A stretch of 14,221 nucleotides of DNA, taken from assembly GCA_046483125.1 (NCBI GenBank), contig JAWODU010000029.1, forward strand, positions 1 through 14,221. The letters are read 5' to 3'. Shown here in pieces: positions 1 through 6,007 of this stretch. Both the position numbers and the translations under genes were made by a program. The first letter of the stretch is position 1. Each line of letters starts with the position of its first letter. The stretch comes from JAWODU01 sp046483125. Lineage in GTDB: Bacteria; Verrucomicrobiota; Kiritimatiellia; UBA8416; JAWODU01. Below the pieces are notes generated by a model. That model did no database searches. It worked only from the letters and a program-made list of their open reading frames with translations, and was not told where the DNA came from.

Positions 1-1
1 G

Positions 2-91
2 CTTGTCCCTGCGGCACATCAGCGATTGGGTCTTACCGGAGAGCTCGTTGATCGAAATTCCACTATCCAGAAACTGCTTCCTCATGTTTAA
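2..91 (+). CDS. possible C-terminal tail of a gene entering from the left edge
   Basis: The frame starting at base 2 is open from the window edge to a TAA at 89-91 and gives 29 residues ending in TIQKLLPHV. Codon choice looks coding-like and the peptide looks like the end of a globular protein, but it is too short to recognise. The opposite strand is also open here: an ATG at 109 reads leftwards as MNTIVLLNMRKQFLDSG without a convincing ribosome binding site. I prefer the plus-strand reading, but only weakly. Confidence 0.25.
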   Translation, partial: LVPAAHQRLGLTGELVDRNSTIQKLLPHV

Positions 92-127
92 CAGTACGAT
101 TGTATTCATGGTATCATGCAGAATCTT

Positions 128-155
128 GCCTCTGACAGTCTAGTTCGTCAGAGGC
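128..155. repeat. 9-bp perfect inverted repeat (hairpin)
   Basis: GCCTCTGAC at 128-136 is the exact reverse complement of GTCAGAGGC at 147-155, with a 10-nt loop. It lies 36 bp after the putative stop of the gene entering from the left. It could act as a transcription terminator hairpin or a protein-binding site, but no T-rich tract follows on either strand, so an ordinary intrinsic terminator is not supported. Confidence 0.5.
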
Positions 156-390
156 GTGCCTGAACCGCCTGCAATACCAGAGGCCGCATGGATCAATAAA
201 CCGTTGGAGAAAGTCGCTTGAAATCGTCTAAGAAAAATGTCTCATTTTTGTTGACAAATTCCGTGTTCGTTGCCGGTTTTAATCGGCGCTTACCATAGAA
301 CTTTTGACACTGCCGACAATGTATTGCGACCCACTGTTCTTTGATCGAGAGGAGACCTTGCGAAGCCAACCAAGATGAGAAGGGACTGAC
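156..390. other. gene-free stretch upstream of the solo PIN toxin
   Basis: I find no intact gene here. This is where a VapB-type antitoxin would be expected. The frame ending at the TGA of 387-389 is open only from 345 and reads SRGDLAKPTKMRRD; the Gly-Asp-Leu and Met-Arg spacing is reminiscent of VapB C-terminal tails, but a stop at 342-344 closes it. A TTGACA occurs at 251-256 without a convincing -10 at the right distance. The opposite strand is open but gives no recognisable protein. Confidence 0.3.
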
Positions 391-798
391 ATGGTTATAG
401 TAGACACGTCTGCTTGGGTTGAATACCTGCAAGACGGGCACGCCGACGTGGTGAAGAAGGTCGACGACTGCCTTGGGCAATATCTTGTTGGCATCGGCGA
501 CTTGATTTATTGTGAGGTGACGCAAGGCCTCCGGTCACCTCGCCAACGCGGCCAAGTCTCATCCCTCCTCCTCTCTTTGCCACAATTTGAGATGGTCGGA
601 TTCGGCGTCGCGGAGAAATCAGCCGCAAACTACCGACTCCTTCGTTCCAAAGGCGTGACCGCCCTAAAAACCATTGATGTTCTGATCGGCACATTCTGCG
701 CCGAACACGGATTCCAAATCGTGCACAACGACTCGGATTTTACTTTGATGGCAAAGCATATCGGATTGGATGTAATCCAGCCCCAACCAGAGAATTGA
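391..798 (+). CDS. VapC-family PIN-domain ribonuclease toxin (solo)
   Basis: This 135-residue protein is a PIN-domain nuclease, the toxin type of VapBC toxin-antitoxin systems, which cut RNA using Mg2+ held by a cluster of acidic residues. The acidic set is visible: Asp5 in MVIVDTSAW, Glu42 in CEVTQG, Asp96 in KTIDVLIG, and Asp114 or Asp116 in HNDSDF. Length is normal for VapC, so the toxin looks intact. The ATG at 391 has an AAGGGA ribosome binding site at 380-385. No intact antitoxin adjoins it: upstream there is only a short open stretch with a faintly VapB-like tail, and downstream comes an unrelated minus-strand PIN module. It is either an orphan toxin with a decayed antitoxin or a domesticated nuclease. 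Family assignment is firm; the RNA target cannot be read from the sequence. Confidence 0.86.
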   Translation: MVIVDTSAWVEYLQDGHADVVKKVDDCLGQYLVGIGDLIYCEVTQGLRSPRQRGQVSSLLLSLPQFEMVGFGVAEKSAANYRLLRSKGVTALKTIDVLIGTFCAEHGFQIVHNDSDFTLMAKHIGLDVIQPQPEN

Positions 799-996
799 CC
801 GTTACGTTTCACACCGCGCGCTGTGCGGTCACTCTGCCGATGATTGTGATCGTTCTGCGATTGGAATGAACAGGGAAACGTGGTAGCGCCATGAACATGA
901 AGACAAACGGTACAGTTTCACACGACCGACGGGAAGAAACGCCGGAAGCCAAGGCACGATGGTTCCGCAGCCACGCGCGGCTAACCCGAAGTCGGG

Positions 997-1416
997 TCAA
1001 GTGCTTGACTGGGGACCCCGGGCAAATGCTTTGAGGCTCGTCGTCAGCTCCGGGAATTCGGCCAGAACCTTTCGGTCACAGGTTACCAGCGTCGCCTTCA
1101 TGTCTTCGGCCAGCGCAACGTACTCGCAATCATAGGCGGAGCATGTTGACGCTGCGATCTTTCTCATGACCAACCCTGAGGGAACAAGGTACTCGTACCC
1201 GGCGAGCTGTGATTCGGCCCCGTCGATGCACCGATCAACCGCGGTCTGATTCAGATCACCACGGCGTAAGTACCCGGCGAGGATGTTGCGAAATTCGGAT
1301 CGCCACAGGATCGAGGAAACCCAGTGAGGGTCTCGCGCGAGTGTTTCATCGGCAAGCGTGGTCATTTCGCCCGGAATCCACAGGTAAGCCAGTACATTGA
1401 CGTCAACGGCGATCAT
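997..1416 (-). CDS. PIN-domain ribonuclease toxin, VapC/FitB-like
   Basis: This 139-residue PIN-domain toxin is the second gene of a minus-strand antitoxin-toxin operon. The acidic catalytic set is complete: Asp5 (MIAVDVNVLAYL), Glu41 (WRSEFRN), Asp96 (SAYDCEYVALA) and Asp114 (VTCDRKVL), the usual VapC order and spacing. Expected activity is Mg2+-dependent RNA cleavage held in check by the antitoxin. Its ATG at 1416 overlaps the antitoxin stop by 4 bp (ATGA), typical of translational coupling that keeps toxin below antitoxin. It differs clearly in sequence from the PIN protein at 391-798, so the two are not a recent duplication. The 3' end runs into a short unassigned region. I see no truncation and no missing residue. 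Confidence 0.88.
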   Translation of the reverse strand: MIAVDVNVLAYLWIPGEMTTLADETLARDPHWVSSILWRSEFRNILAGYLRRGDLNQTAVDRCIDGAESQLAGYEYLVPSGLVMRKIAASTCSAYDCEYVALAEDMKATLVTCDRKVLAEFPELTTSLKAFARGPQSST

Positions 1417-1652
1417 CGGCGGCCCGCGTTCTTGAGTGTCGCCAGATCCTCCTGCGTGAGGTAAACACCCATCGTTTCGCGGACAGCCCGAGCATGCTTT
1501 CCGATGCCCTTGGCGTCGATGACGGTGCCATGCAGGATGCTCTCAAGCGTGACAATGATCTCTTTATTCAGGCTCCTTCCGTGAGCATGCGCTCGAGTCT
1601 TCAGGGACCGATGTATCACTGGCGGGACGTCCTTTATGGTTATCGTACTCAT
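1413..1652 (-). CDS. ribbon-helix-helix antitoxin, FitA/VapB-like
   Basis: This 79-residue protein is the antitoxin partner of the PIN toxin at 997-1416. The N-terminus MSTITIKDVPPVIHRSLK, followed by AHAHGRSLNKEI (residues 21-32), has the pattern of an Arc/FitA-type ribbon-helix-helix DNA-binding domain: a short beta strand and two helices over roughly residues 1-42. The remainder, ending VYLTQEDLATLKNAGRR, would be the toxin-neutralising tail. Such proteins dimerise on a palindrome in their own promoter; a 17-bp palindrome lies 15 bp upstream. The ATG at 1652 lacks a Shine-Dalgarno sequence, but a TTGACA/TATGGT promoter sits so close that transcription would begin at about the start codon, suggesting a leaderless message. 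Stop and toxin start overlap by 4 bp. Confidence 0.87.
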   Translation of the reverse strand: MSTITIKDVPPVIHRSLKTRAHAHGRSLNKEIIVTLESILHGTVIDAKGIGKHARAVRETMGVYLTQEDLATLKNAGRR

Positions 1653-1658
1653 GATGCA

Positions 1659-1686
1659 ACCATATCACATGCATTATGCATGTCAA
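1659..1686 (-). promoter_or_regulatory. promoter of the antitoxin-toxin operon
   Basis: On the minus strand, TTGACA (1686 to 1681, a perfect -35) is followed after 16 nt by TATGGT (1664 to 1659). Only 6 nt separate the -10 from the ATG at 1652, so the predicted +1 coincides with the start codon. The operator palindrome fills the -35/-10 spacer and overlaps the -35, ideal for repression by the antitoxin. Confidence 0.6.
1667..1683. promoter_or_regulatory. palindromic operator of the toxin-antitoxin operon
   Basis: ACATGCAT, a single T, then ATGCATGT form a perfect 8+1+8 palindrome. It lies inside the candidate promoter and just upstream of a ribbon-helix-helix antitoxin gene, the usual site of autorepression. 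The binding itself is inferred. Confidence 0.6.
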
Positions 1687-1958
1687 GCGCGTATTTCCCG
1701 GCAATTGCATCCCATACGAGCTACATTGTACGGGTAAGAGTGGAACCAGATTTAAAGAGTTGAGAGGTCAGAGCAAACCGCCGCCCCTTGAATTCTGAAC
1801 CTTGCAGATTTCTTGTGTATTGACTTTTTGTGACTCGAACTCCAGGTCGACGAGGATCGGGACGATGATCGCGACAAGGATAAGAAACGGAAAGTGATCG
1901 GGACGACGATCACAACAACGATGACCCAAAAGCCACTATTTAGCGGCCGGATTAATAG
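1687..1958. other. intergenic stretch between the TA operon and the esterase
   Basis: No gene is supported here. It contains a low-complexity Asp/Arg/Lys-codon repeat (1849-1890). A TTGACT at 1820-1825 has no partner -10. Open frames on both strands through this region have biased low-complexity composition and no recognisable domain. Confidence 0.4.
1849..1890 (+). repeat. low-complexity degenerate trinucleotide repeat (Asp/Arg/Lys-like)
   Basis: Fourteen consecutive triplets are drawn from GAC/GAT, GAG, CGG/CGC and AAG/AAA, reading DEDRDDDRDKDKKR in one frame. The frame is not part of a convincing gene (it runs to a stop near 1950). I interpret it as an expanded degenerate simple repeat in intergenic DNA rather than a coding sequence. 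Similar Arg/Asp or Glu/Tyr repeat runs are, as I recall, scattered through some PVC-group genomes. Confidence 0.5.
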
Positions 1959-1986
1959 TTGAAGTTCAGTACAGATCGGAGATACT
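1959..1986 (+). promoter_or_regulatory. weak candidate promoter for the esterase
   Basis: TTGAAG (1959-1964), 16 nt, then GATACT (1981-1986), 6 nt before the ATG at 1993. The geometry matches the antitoxin promoter (16-nt spacer, start codon near the predicted +1), but both boxes are imperfect, so chance is quite possible. Confidence 0.25.
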
Positions 1987-1992
1987 GGGTCA

Positions 1993-3078
1993 ATGAATTC
2001 ATCATTACACCTGTCCCCGGCTGAGAACCACAGGTTTCTTATGTCGCAGATCACTCCGAGTCTACGATATGAGGCCGGCAACGTAAAACAGTGGCAGAAG
2101 CGACTGCGCTGTAAACTCCAAAAACTTGTCGGGGATCTTCCGAAGGAGCGCTGTCCCCTCAGCCCCCGGCGTCTCTGGATCCGCGAGCATCGGCTCGGTA
2201 CCATTGAAAAGGTCGTGTTTACTTCAGAGCCTTTTTCGGACGTACCCGCGTACGTGTGCCTGCCGCGTAATGCAAAACCGCCTTACACTTTTTTTATCTG
2301 CCTCCAGGGGCATTCAACGGGCATGCACAAATCCATTGCCGTAAAAAGGGACGATAATTCCCGCCCCCAACGGGTTGAAGGTGACCGGGACTTCGGCCTG
2401 GAGTGTATGCGCCGGGGAGTAGCCGCACTCTGCGTGGAACAGCGGTCTTTCGGCGAGCGGCGGGAGCTGAAACAGAAACAGGTTTCCGGCAGAATGTGCC
2501 AGGAAGCCGCAATGCACGCTCTGTTTCTCGGCCGAACCCTGGTCGGCGAAAGGGTCTACGATATTGACCGGGCTGTTGATTACCTTGCGACGCGGGGCGA
2601 CGCGGACATGAAATCAACAGGCGTAATGGGAAATTCCGGGGGAGGCACCATCAGCGTGTTTGCCGCGGCTTTGTTGCCGCGCATCGCTTTTGCCATGCCT
2701 TCCTGCTATTTCTGCACGTTCGCCGACTCAATCATGTCTCTTTACCATTGCGAGTGTAATTACATTCCCGGGTTGTTCAAATACGCTGAAATGTCGGATG
2801 TCATGGGGCTGTTCGCTCCGAAACCCGTCGTCATCGTAGCCGGAAAACAGGACGATATCTTTCCGGTCCGCGCGACACGCCGGGCATTCCGCGATTTACG
2901 GCGCATTTACGAAGCGGCGGGGGCGAAGGGACACTGTCACCTGGTTGTGGGCCAGGAGGGACACCGCTTTTACTCGGACCGGGCCTGGCCTGTAATGCTT
3001 AAGGAAATCAAAACACTCCGAAAAAAAAGGCCGGCACGAAGCGGTCGAACAAAAAGGAAGTATAAACTGAGGATATGA
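1993..3078 (+). CDS. alpha/beta-hydrolase esterase (acetyl xylan esterase/dienelactone hydrolase-like)
   Basis: This 361-residue serine hydrolase has a full catalytic triad: nucleophile Ser215 in the elbow GNSGGG, an acid at Asp287/288 in GKQDDIFPV, and His324 in QEGHRFY. The strand-loop FICLQGHSTGM (about 101-111) supplies the oxyanion-hole region. The layout, with an N-terminal helical extension before the sheet, fits the acetyl xylan esterase/abhydrolase group that deacetylates plant or algal polysaccharides. No signal peptide is evident, so a cytoplasmic step on imported oligosaccharides is likely, though short alternative starts exist (Met17 at 2041). It ends in a basic tail after about residue 341. 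Its TGA overlaps the ATG of the downstream sulfatase by 4 bp, so esterase and sulfatase were one operon for desulfating and deacylating a glycan. The exact substrate is unknown. Confidence 0.86.
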   Translation: MNSSLHLSPAENHRFLMSQITPSLRYEAGNVKQWQKRLRCKLQKLVGDLPKERCPLSPRRLWIREHRLGTIEKVVFTSEPFSDVPAYVCLPRNAKPPYTFFICLQGHSTGMHKSIAVKRDDNSRPQRVEGDRDFGLECMRRGVAALCVEQRSFGERRELKQKQVSGRMCQEAAMHALFLGRTLVGERVYDIDRAVDYLATRGDADMKSTGVMGNSGGGTISVFAAALLPRIAFAMPSCYFCTFADSIMSLYHCECNYIPGLFKYAEMSDVMGLFAPKPVVIVAGKQDDIFPVRATRRAFRDLRRIYEAAGAKGHCHLVVGQEGHRFYSDRAWPVMLKEIKTLRKKRPARSGRTKRKYKLRI

Positions 3079-3797
3079 GTACAGCCGGAACCCGTAAGCC
3101 GAATATTGTATTTGTTCTATGCGACGATCTCGGCATCAACGACCTGCATTGCTGCGGACGGGAAGACCACAATACACCCAATCTTGACGCCATCGCGCGG
3201 CAGGGCATGAGGTTTACGTCGGCTTACGCTACGCTTCCCAGGCCATCTGTTCGGCTTCCCGGGCGGGGCTCCTCACCGGCATGAACCCGGCGCGGCTTCA
3301 TCTGACAACGTACCTTCCCGGCCGTCCCGACGCACCGTCACAGCGTGTCCTGCATCCCGAAATTGCCACACGGGTCCCGCTCACCGTCAAAACACTGCCG
3401 CGTTATTTCAAGGAAGCCGGATACGTAACCGGCTTCATCGGGAAGTGGCACGTGGGACGGAATCCCGGGCCGGCGGAGCACGGGTTCGATCATGTCTATT
3501 ACCAGGGCGAGGGCAGGAACACAACCCTATCGAAGACGGAGGGCGGAAAAGAAAGACCTGGCCGAAAATCATCCTGAACGAGTCAAATCCATGCGCGCGG
3601 TTCTCGACAGGTGGAGAAAGGACAGCAACGTCCAGTACAACTCTCCCAATCCCGAGGTCGACGAAGATATGTTCCAATCCCTGTACGTGGATACGGACCC
3701 GAGCAAGTTCGACCCCCTCACTGCGAACCGGAATGAATGGGAGCGTATCCGGCAATGGCGGCGGGGAATGAACAAAGCGGTCTCGAAAGACAGGTGA
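3075..3797 (+). pseudogene. sulfatase, broken by frameshift and internal deletion
   Basis: Remains of an arylsulfatase-type (formylglycine-dependent) sulfatase. The N-terminus (KPNIVFVLCDDLG, with metal-binding Asp17-Asp18) is followed in frame by NTPNLDAIARQGMRFTSAYA. Then a 5-bp tandem duplication shifts the frame. In the new frame the catalytic signature CSASRAGLLTG follows, its Cys at 3248-3250 being the residue normally converted to formylglycine, then YFKEAGYVTGFIGKWHVG and HGFDHVYY. Near 3540 the sequence jumps, with another frame change, to a sulfatase-like C-terminus (KKDLAENHPERV to QWRRGMNKAVSKDR, stop at 3795-3797). The middle of the catalytic domain is missing, so roughly half of a normal 450-500-residue sulfatase remains. 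The start overlaps the esterase stop. It cannot make an active enzyme as it stands. Confidence 0.87.
3226..3235 (+). repeat. 5-bp tandem duplication that shifts the sulfatase frame
   Basis: ACGCT is present twice in a row (3226-3230 and 3231-3235). Removing one copy restores an uninterrupted reading frame through SAYASQAICSASRAGLLTG, exactly the expected sulfatase active-site region. This is the simplest explanation of the frameshift: strand slippage, or less likely an assembly error. Confidence 0.65.
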
Positions 3798-4109
3798 CCC
3801 GACGGCCGGGATTCCGTGATCAAAGAGCGTGGCGGAAAGGAATATCGCGGACTGAGGACAAAACGTTACACGTATGTTCGCGATCGTGGCGGGCCGTGGC
3901 TTTTTTACGACAACGAGAACGACCCGTACCGGACCGAAAACCTCGTTCATAATCCCGGTAGCGCGACGGCGAGAATAGAACTGGACCGGGCTCTGGCAGG
4001 AAAACTCGAAGATCAGAAAGACGAATTCCTGCCGGGAATGGATAAGGTATTGCGCGCTGAGGGCGCGGCGTCTATCATTGCGCAAATAAGGGGGAGGAGA
4101 GAACGCGTA
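3798..4109 (+). pseudogene. C-terminal remnant of a second sulfatase
   Basis: From just after the stop at 3797 the frame reads a sulfatase C-terminus: EYRGLRTKRYTYVRD, then GPWLFYDNENDPYRTENL, then a helical end KLEDQKDEFLPGMDK. The motif pair RGLRT.RYTYV and LYDN..DP....NL is characteristic of the C-terminal subdomain of arylsulfatase-A-like enzymes. The whole N-terminal catalytic domain is absent. It differs from the C-terminal end of the preceding pseudogene, so two sulfatase genes once stood here and were reduced by deletion. A GTG at 3816 would open the frame, and the frame continues without a stop into the VOC gene at 4110. That creates an accidental in-frame fusion which I do not regard as a designed protein. 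Confidence 0.75.
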
Positions 4110-4520
4110 ATGATAAAAGGTCTGGCTCACGTATGCCTTTCAGCAAAAGACCTCCAGGAAACAGAGCGCTTTTACAGTAAAGGGTTGGGCCTGGAGAAGA
4201 AATTCGTTTTTACCAGGAAGGGTCGGATTGTCGGTTATTATTTCGAGATCTCGCCCGGAGCGTATATCGAAGTATTTGAACATAACGGTATAGAGCCGGA
4301 CGCCGAGGCCCCGATACGGCATTTCTGCCTGGAAACGGACAATATCGATGAAATCGCGTCCCGCCTGAAGAACAAGGGATACCGGACGACCCAGAAGAAA
4401 CTCGGGGCGGACGGGAGCTGGCAGATGTGGACCACGGACCCCGCCGGCACCAGAATTGAATTCCATCAGTACACAGACAACAGCTCTCAGGTCACGGGAG
4501 AAAACTGCGCGCTTGAATAA
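4110..4520 (+). CDS. VOC-family (glyoxalase/bleomycin resistance fold) metalloprotein
   Basis: This 136-residue protein has the paired beta-alpha-beta-beta-beta units of the vicinal oxygen chelate fold. Candidate metal ligands sit at the standard places: His7 (GLAHVCL), Glu54 (AYIEVFE), His71 (IRHFCLE) and Glu117 (TRIEFHQY). The segment LQETERFYSKGLGL is the classic first helix. Family members include lactoylglutathione lyase, epimerases and dioxygenases; the reaction here cannot be told from sequence. The start is placed at the ATG of 4110 because the domain begins exactly there and a strong GGGGGAGGAG ribosome binding site lies at 4090-4099. The frame is open further upstream through the sulfatase remnant, so an automated caller may predict a longer fused protein. 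It is intact while its upstream neighbours are decayed, suggesting an independent role. Confidence 0.86.
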   Translation: MIKGLAHVCLSAKDLQETERFYSKGLGLEKKFVFTRKGRIVGYYFEISPGAYIEVFEHNGIEPDAEAPIRHFCLETDNIDEIASRLKNKGYRTTQKKLGADGSWQMWTTDPAGTRIEFHQYTDNSSQVTGENCALE

Positions 4521-4589
4521 GCCGCCGGGTCCGGAACGAACAATCCACACATCAGCAGGCATGAAGACGTGCGGCCGGAGGAATGAATC

Positions 4590-5213
4590 GTGATAGCGAT
4601 AGTGGATTACGGGGCCGGCAATCTCACGAGCGTGCGGCTGGCACTCAAGGCCCTTGGCTCGCCGGCCGGGATAACCTGTGAGCCATCGGCTGTGCTCGCG
4701 GCTGAAAAGGTAATTCTGCCGGGCGTAGGCGCCGCCGGAAAGGCCATGAAATCGCTGGAGTCTACAGGTCTGGCGGCCGCAGTAAAGGACGCCGTTTCCC
4801 GGGGTACGCCTTTTCTGGGAATCTGCCTGGGCACCCAGATCGTGCTTGAATTCTCCGAAGAAAACGGCGGCACTCCGTGCCTCGGGCTTGTGCCCGGCAA
4901 AGCAATAAAGTTCAGCCGCGGCCGGGATCCGCAAAAGATACCGCAGATGGGCTGGAACACCGTAATCCAGCGGCGCCCTCACCCGTTGTTCAGCGGAATA
5001 AACAATGAAAGCGAATTTTACTTCGTGCACAGTTACTATCCCGCGCCTCCCGGGGAATACGTAATAGGTGAAACAGAGTACGCGGGAGTAACCTTCGCGT
5101 CGGCAATCGCCAGAGACAACCTTGTTGCCGCTCAGTTTCACCCCGAAAAATCCGGACGGATCGGACTGCAAATGCTGAAGAACTTTATCGAATGGAACGG
5201 GAAACCGTGCTGA
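4590..5213 (+). CDS. hisH: imidazole glycerol phosphate synthase, glutaminase subunit HisH
   Basis: HisH hydrolyses glutamine and channels ammonia to HisF for the fifth step of histidine synthesis: PRFAR is converted to imidazole glycerol phosphate plus AICAR. This 207-residue protein is a class I glutamine amidotransferase. It begins IAIVDYGAGNLTSV, has the nucleophile Cys79 in GICLGTQ, and completes the triad with His184 and Glu186 in QFHPEKSG. The PGVGA oxyanion strand motif is at residues 44-48. The GTG start at 4590 is chosen because GGAGGA stands at 4577-4582 with 7-nt spacing and the family begins at this residue. The 3' end overlaps hisF. No other his genes are in the window, so the pair lies outside a compact his operon here. 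The 69 bp before it hold nothing recognisable. Confidence 0.96.
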   Translation: MIAIVDYGAGNLTSVRLALKALGSPAGITCEPSAVLAAEKVILPGVGAAGKAMKSLESTGLAAAVKDAVSRGTPFLGICLGTQIVLEFSEENGGTPCLGLVPGKAIKFSRGRDPQKIPQMGWNTVIQRRPHPLFSGINNESEFYFVHSYYPAPPGEYVIGETEYAGVTFASAIARDNLVAAQFHPEKSGRIGLQMLKNFIEWNGKPC

Positions 5214-5986
5214 CCAAGAGAATAATACCGTGCCTGGACATAAGAAACCGCCGCGTTACAAAGGGCGTACGGTTCCGGGACAACGTGGACCTGGGGGACC
5301 CGGTGAAAATGGCCGCGAAGTACTACGAAGAAGGGTGCGATGAACTGGTGTTTTACGATATCACCGCTTCGGCAGAAAAAAGACCCATCGACATAGACAT
5401 GGTGCGCGAAGTCGCGCGCGTTGTGCGTGTTCCGTTCGCCGTGGGAGGAGGCATTGCGGGAATTGAGGACATGTCCCGCGTACTGGACGCCGGAGCGGAA
5501 AAAATATCCGTAAATTCGCTGGCGATTGCCGATCCGGAGATTATCCGCCGCGGAGCCGAAGCTTTCGGATCCCAGTGCATAGTCCTGGGAATGGACCCGG
5601 TCGCCGTGTGCAAATCGGACGAATTCCCGAGCGGATACGAAATTACCGTCCGCGGGTTCAGAGAGCGAACCGGCCTGGACGCGCTCAAGTGGGCCAGGAA
5701 AGCCGAAGAGTTCGGCGCGGGCGAAATAGTTGTGAATTCGGTGGACGCCGACGGTACCAGGCAGGGCTTTGAACTGGACCTGACCCGCATGATTTCCGTG
5801 AGCGTCGGCGTGCCGGTAGTGGCCTCCGGCGGCGCCGGGACCGTGGACCACCTTGTGGAAGTATTCACCGAAGGCCGGGCCGACGCGGCGATTATCGCCG
5901 GCATCATACACACCGGTGAACGCACCATCCCGGACATCAAAAAGTCGCTTACCGCCTCCGGTGTGCCGGTGCGAATGAACTGGTAG
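5207..5986 (+). CDS. hisF: imidazole glycerol phosphate synthase, cyclase subunit HisF
   Basis: HisF is the (beta/alpha)8-barrel that uses ammonia from HisH to cyclise PRFAR into imidazole glycerol phosphate and AICAR. Family hallmarks are all present: KRIIPCLDI with the first catalytic Asp, VTKGVRF, DELVFYDITAS, the phosphate-binding loops FAVGGGI and VVASGGAG, and the second catalytic Asp in LGMDPVAV. I place the start at the GTG of 5207 because the family normally begins with two or three residues before KRIIPCLD and a GGAACGGGA purine stretch precedes it. An in-frame ATG at 5192 would add five residues and has no good ribosome binding site. The overlap with hisH (7 bp, or 22 bp with the earlier ATG) implies translational coupling of equimolar subunits. 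The retained Asp pair argues for the histidine enzyme rather than the HisF paralogues of surface-sugar pathways. Confidence 0.95.
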   Translation: MLTKRIIPCLDIRNRRVTKGVRFRDNVDLGDPVKMAAKYYEEGCDELVFYDITASAEKRPIDIDMVREVARVVRVPFAVGGGIAGIEDMSRVLDAGAEKISVNSLAIADPEIIRRGAEAFGSQCIVLGMDPVAVCKSDEFPSGYEITVRGFRERTGLDALKWARKAEEFGAGEIVVNSVDADGTRQGFELDLTRMISVSVGVPVVASGGAGTVDHLVEVFTEGRADAAIIAGIIHTGERTIPDIKKSLTASGVPVRMNW

Positions 5987-6007
5987 ATATGCGACCCGGT
6001 AAAGAAT

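Noticed and set aside
193..525. 110-codon minus-strand open frame crossing the start of the solo PIN toxin (contains HCRQCQKFYG)
   Set aside because: It reads through the antisense of a clearly coding PIN gene, has no recognisable domain beyond a chance Cys-X2-Cys, and has no promoter or ribosome binding site.
813..829. Hairpin ACCGC/GCGGT downstream of the solo PIN toxin as a terminator
   Set aside because: There is no T-rich tract after it, and such 5-bp stems are common by chance in GC-rich DNA.
1752..2204. 150-codon minus-strand open frame rich in Ser and Arg
   Set aside because: It is antisense to the esterase start and the low-complexity repeat; its composition is the shadow of that repeat.
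3226..3262. Programmed frameshifting of the sulfatase
   Set aside because: There is no slippery heptamer; a plain 5-bp duplication explains the shift, and the large downstream deletion makes a functional product impossible anyway.
3435..4130. 231-codon minus-strand open frame over the sulfatase remnants
   Set aside because: The plus strand carries unmistakable sulfatase motifs; the antisense product matches nothing and is Arg/Pro-rich as expected for a shadow.
4140..5171. 343-codon minus-strand open frame over the VOC gene and hisH
   Set aside because: Both plus-strand genes are certain from active-site motifs; the antisense frame is open only because of high GC codon usage and has no family features.
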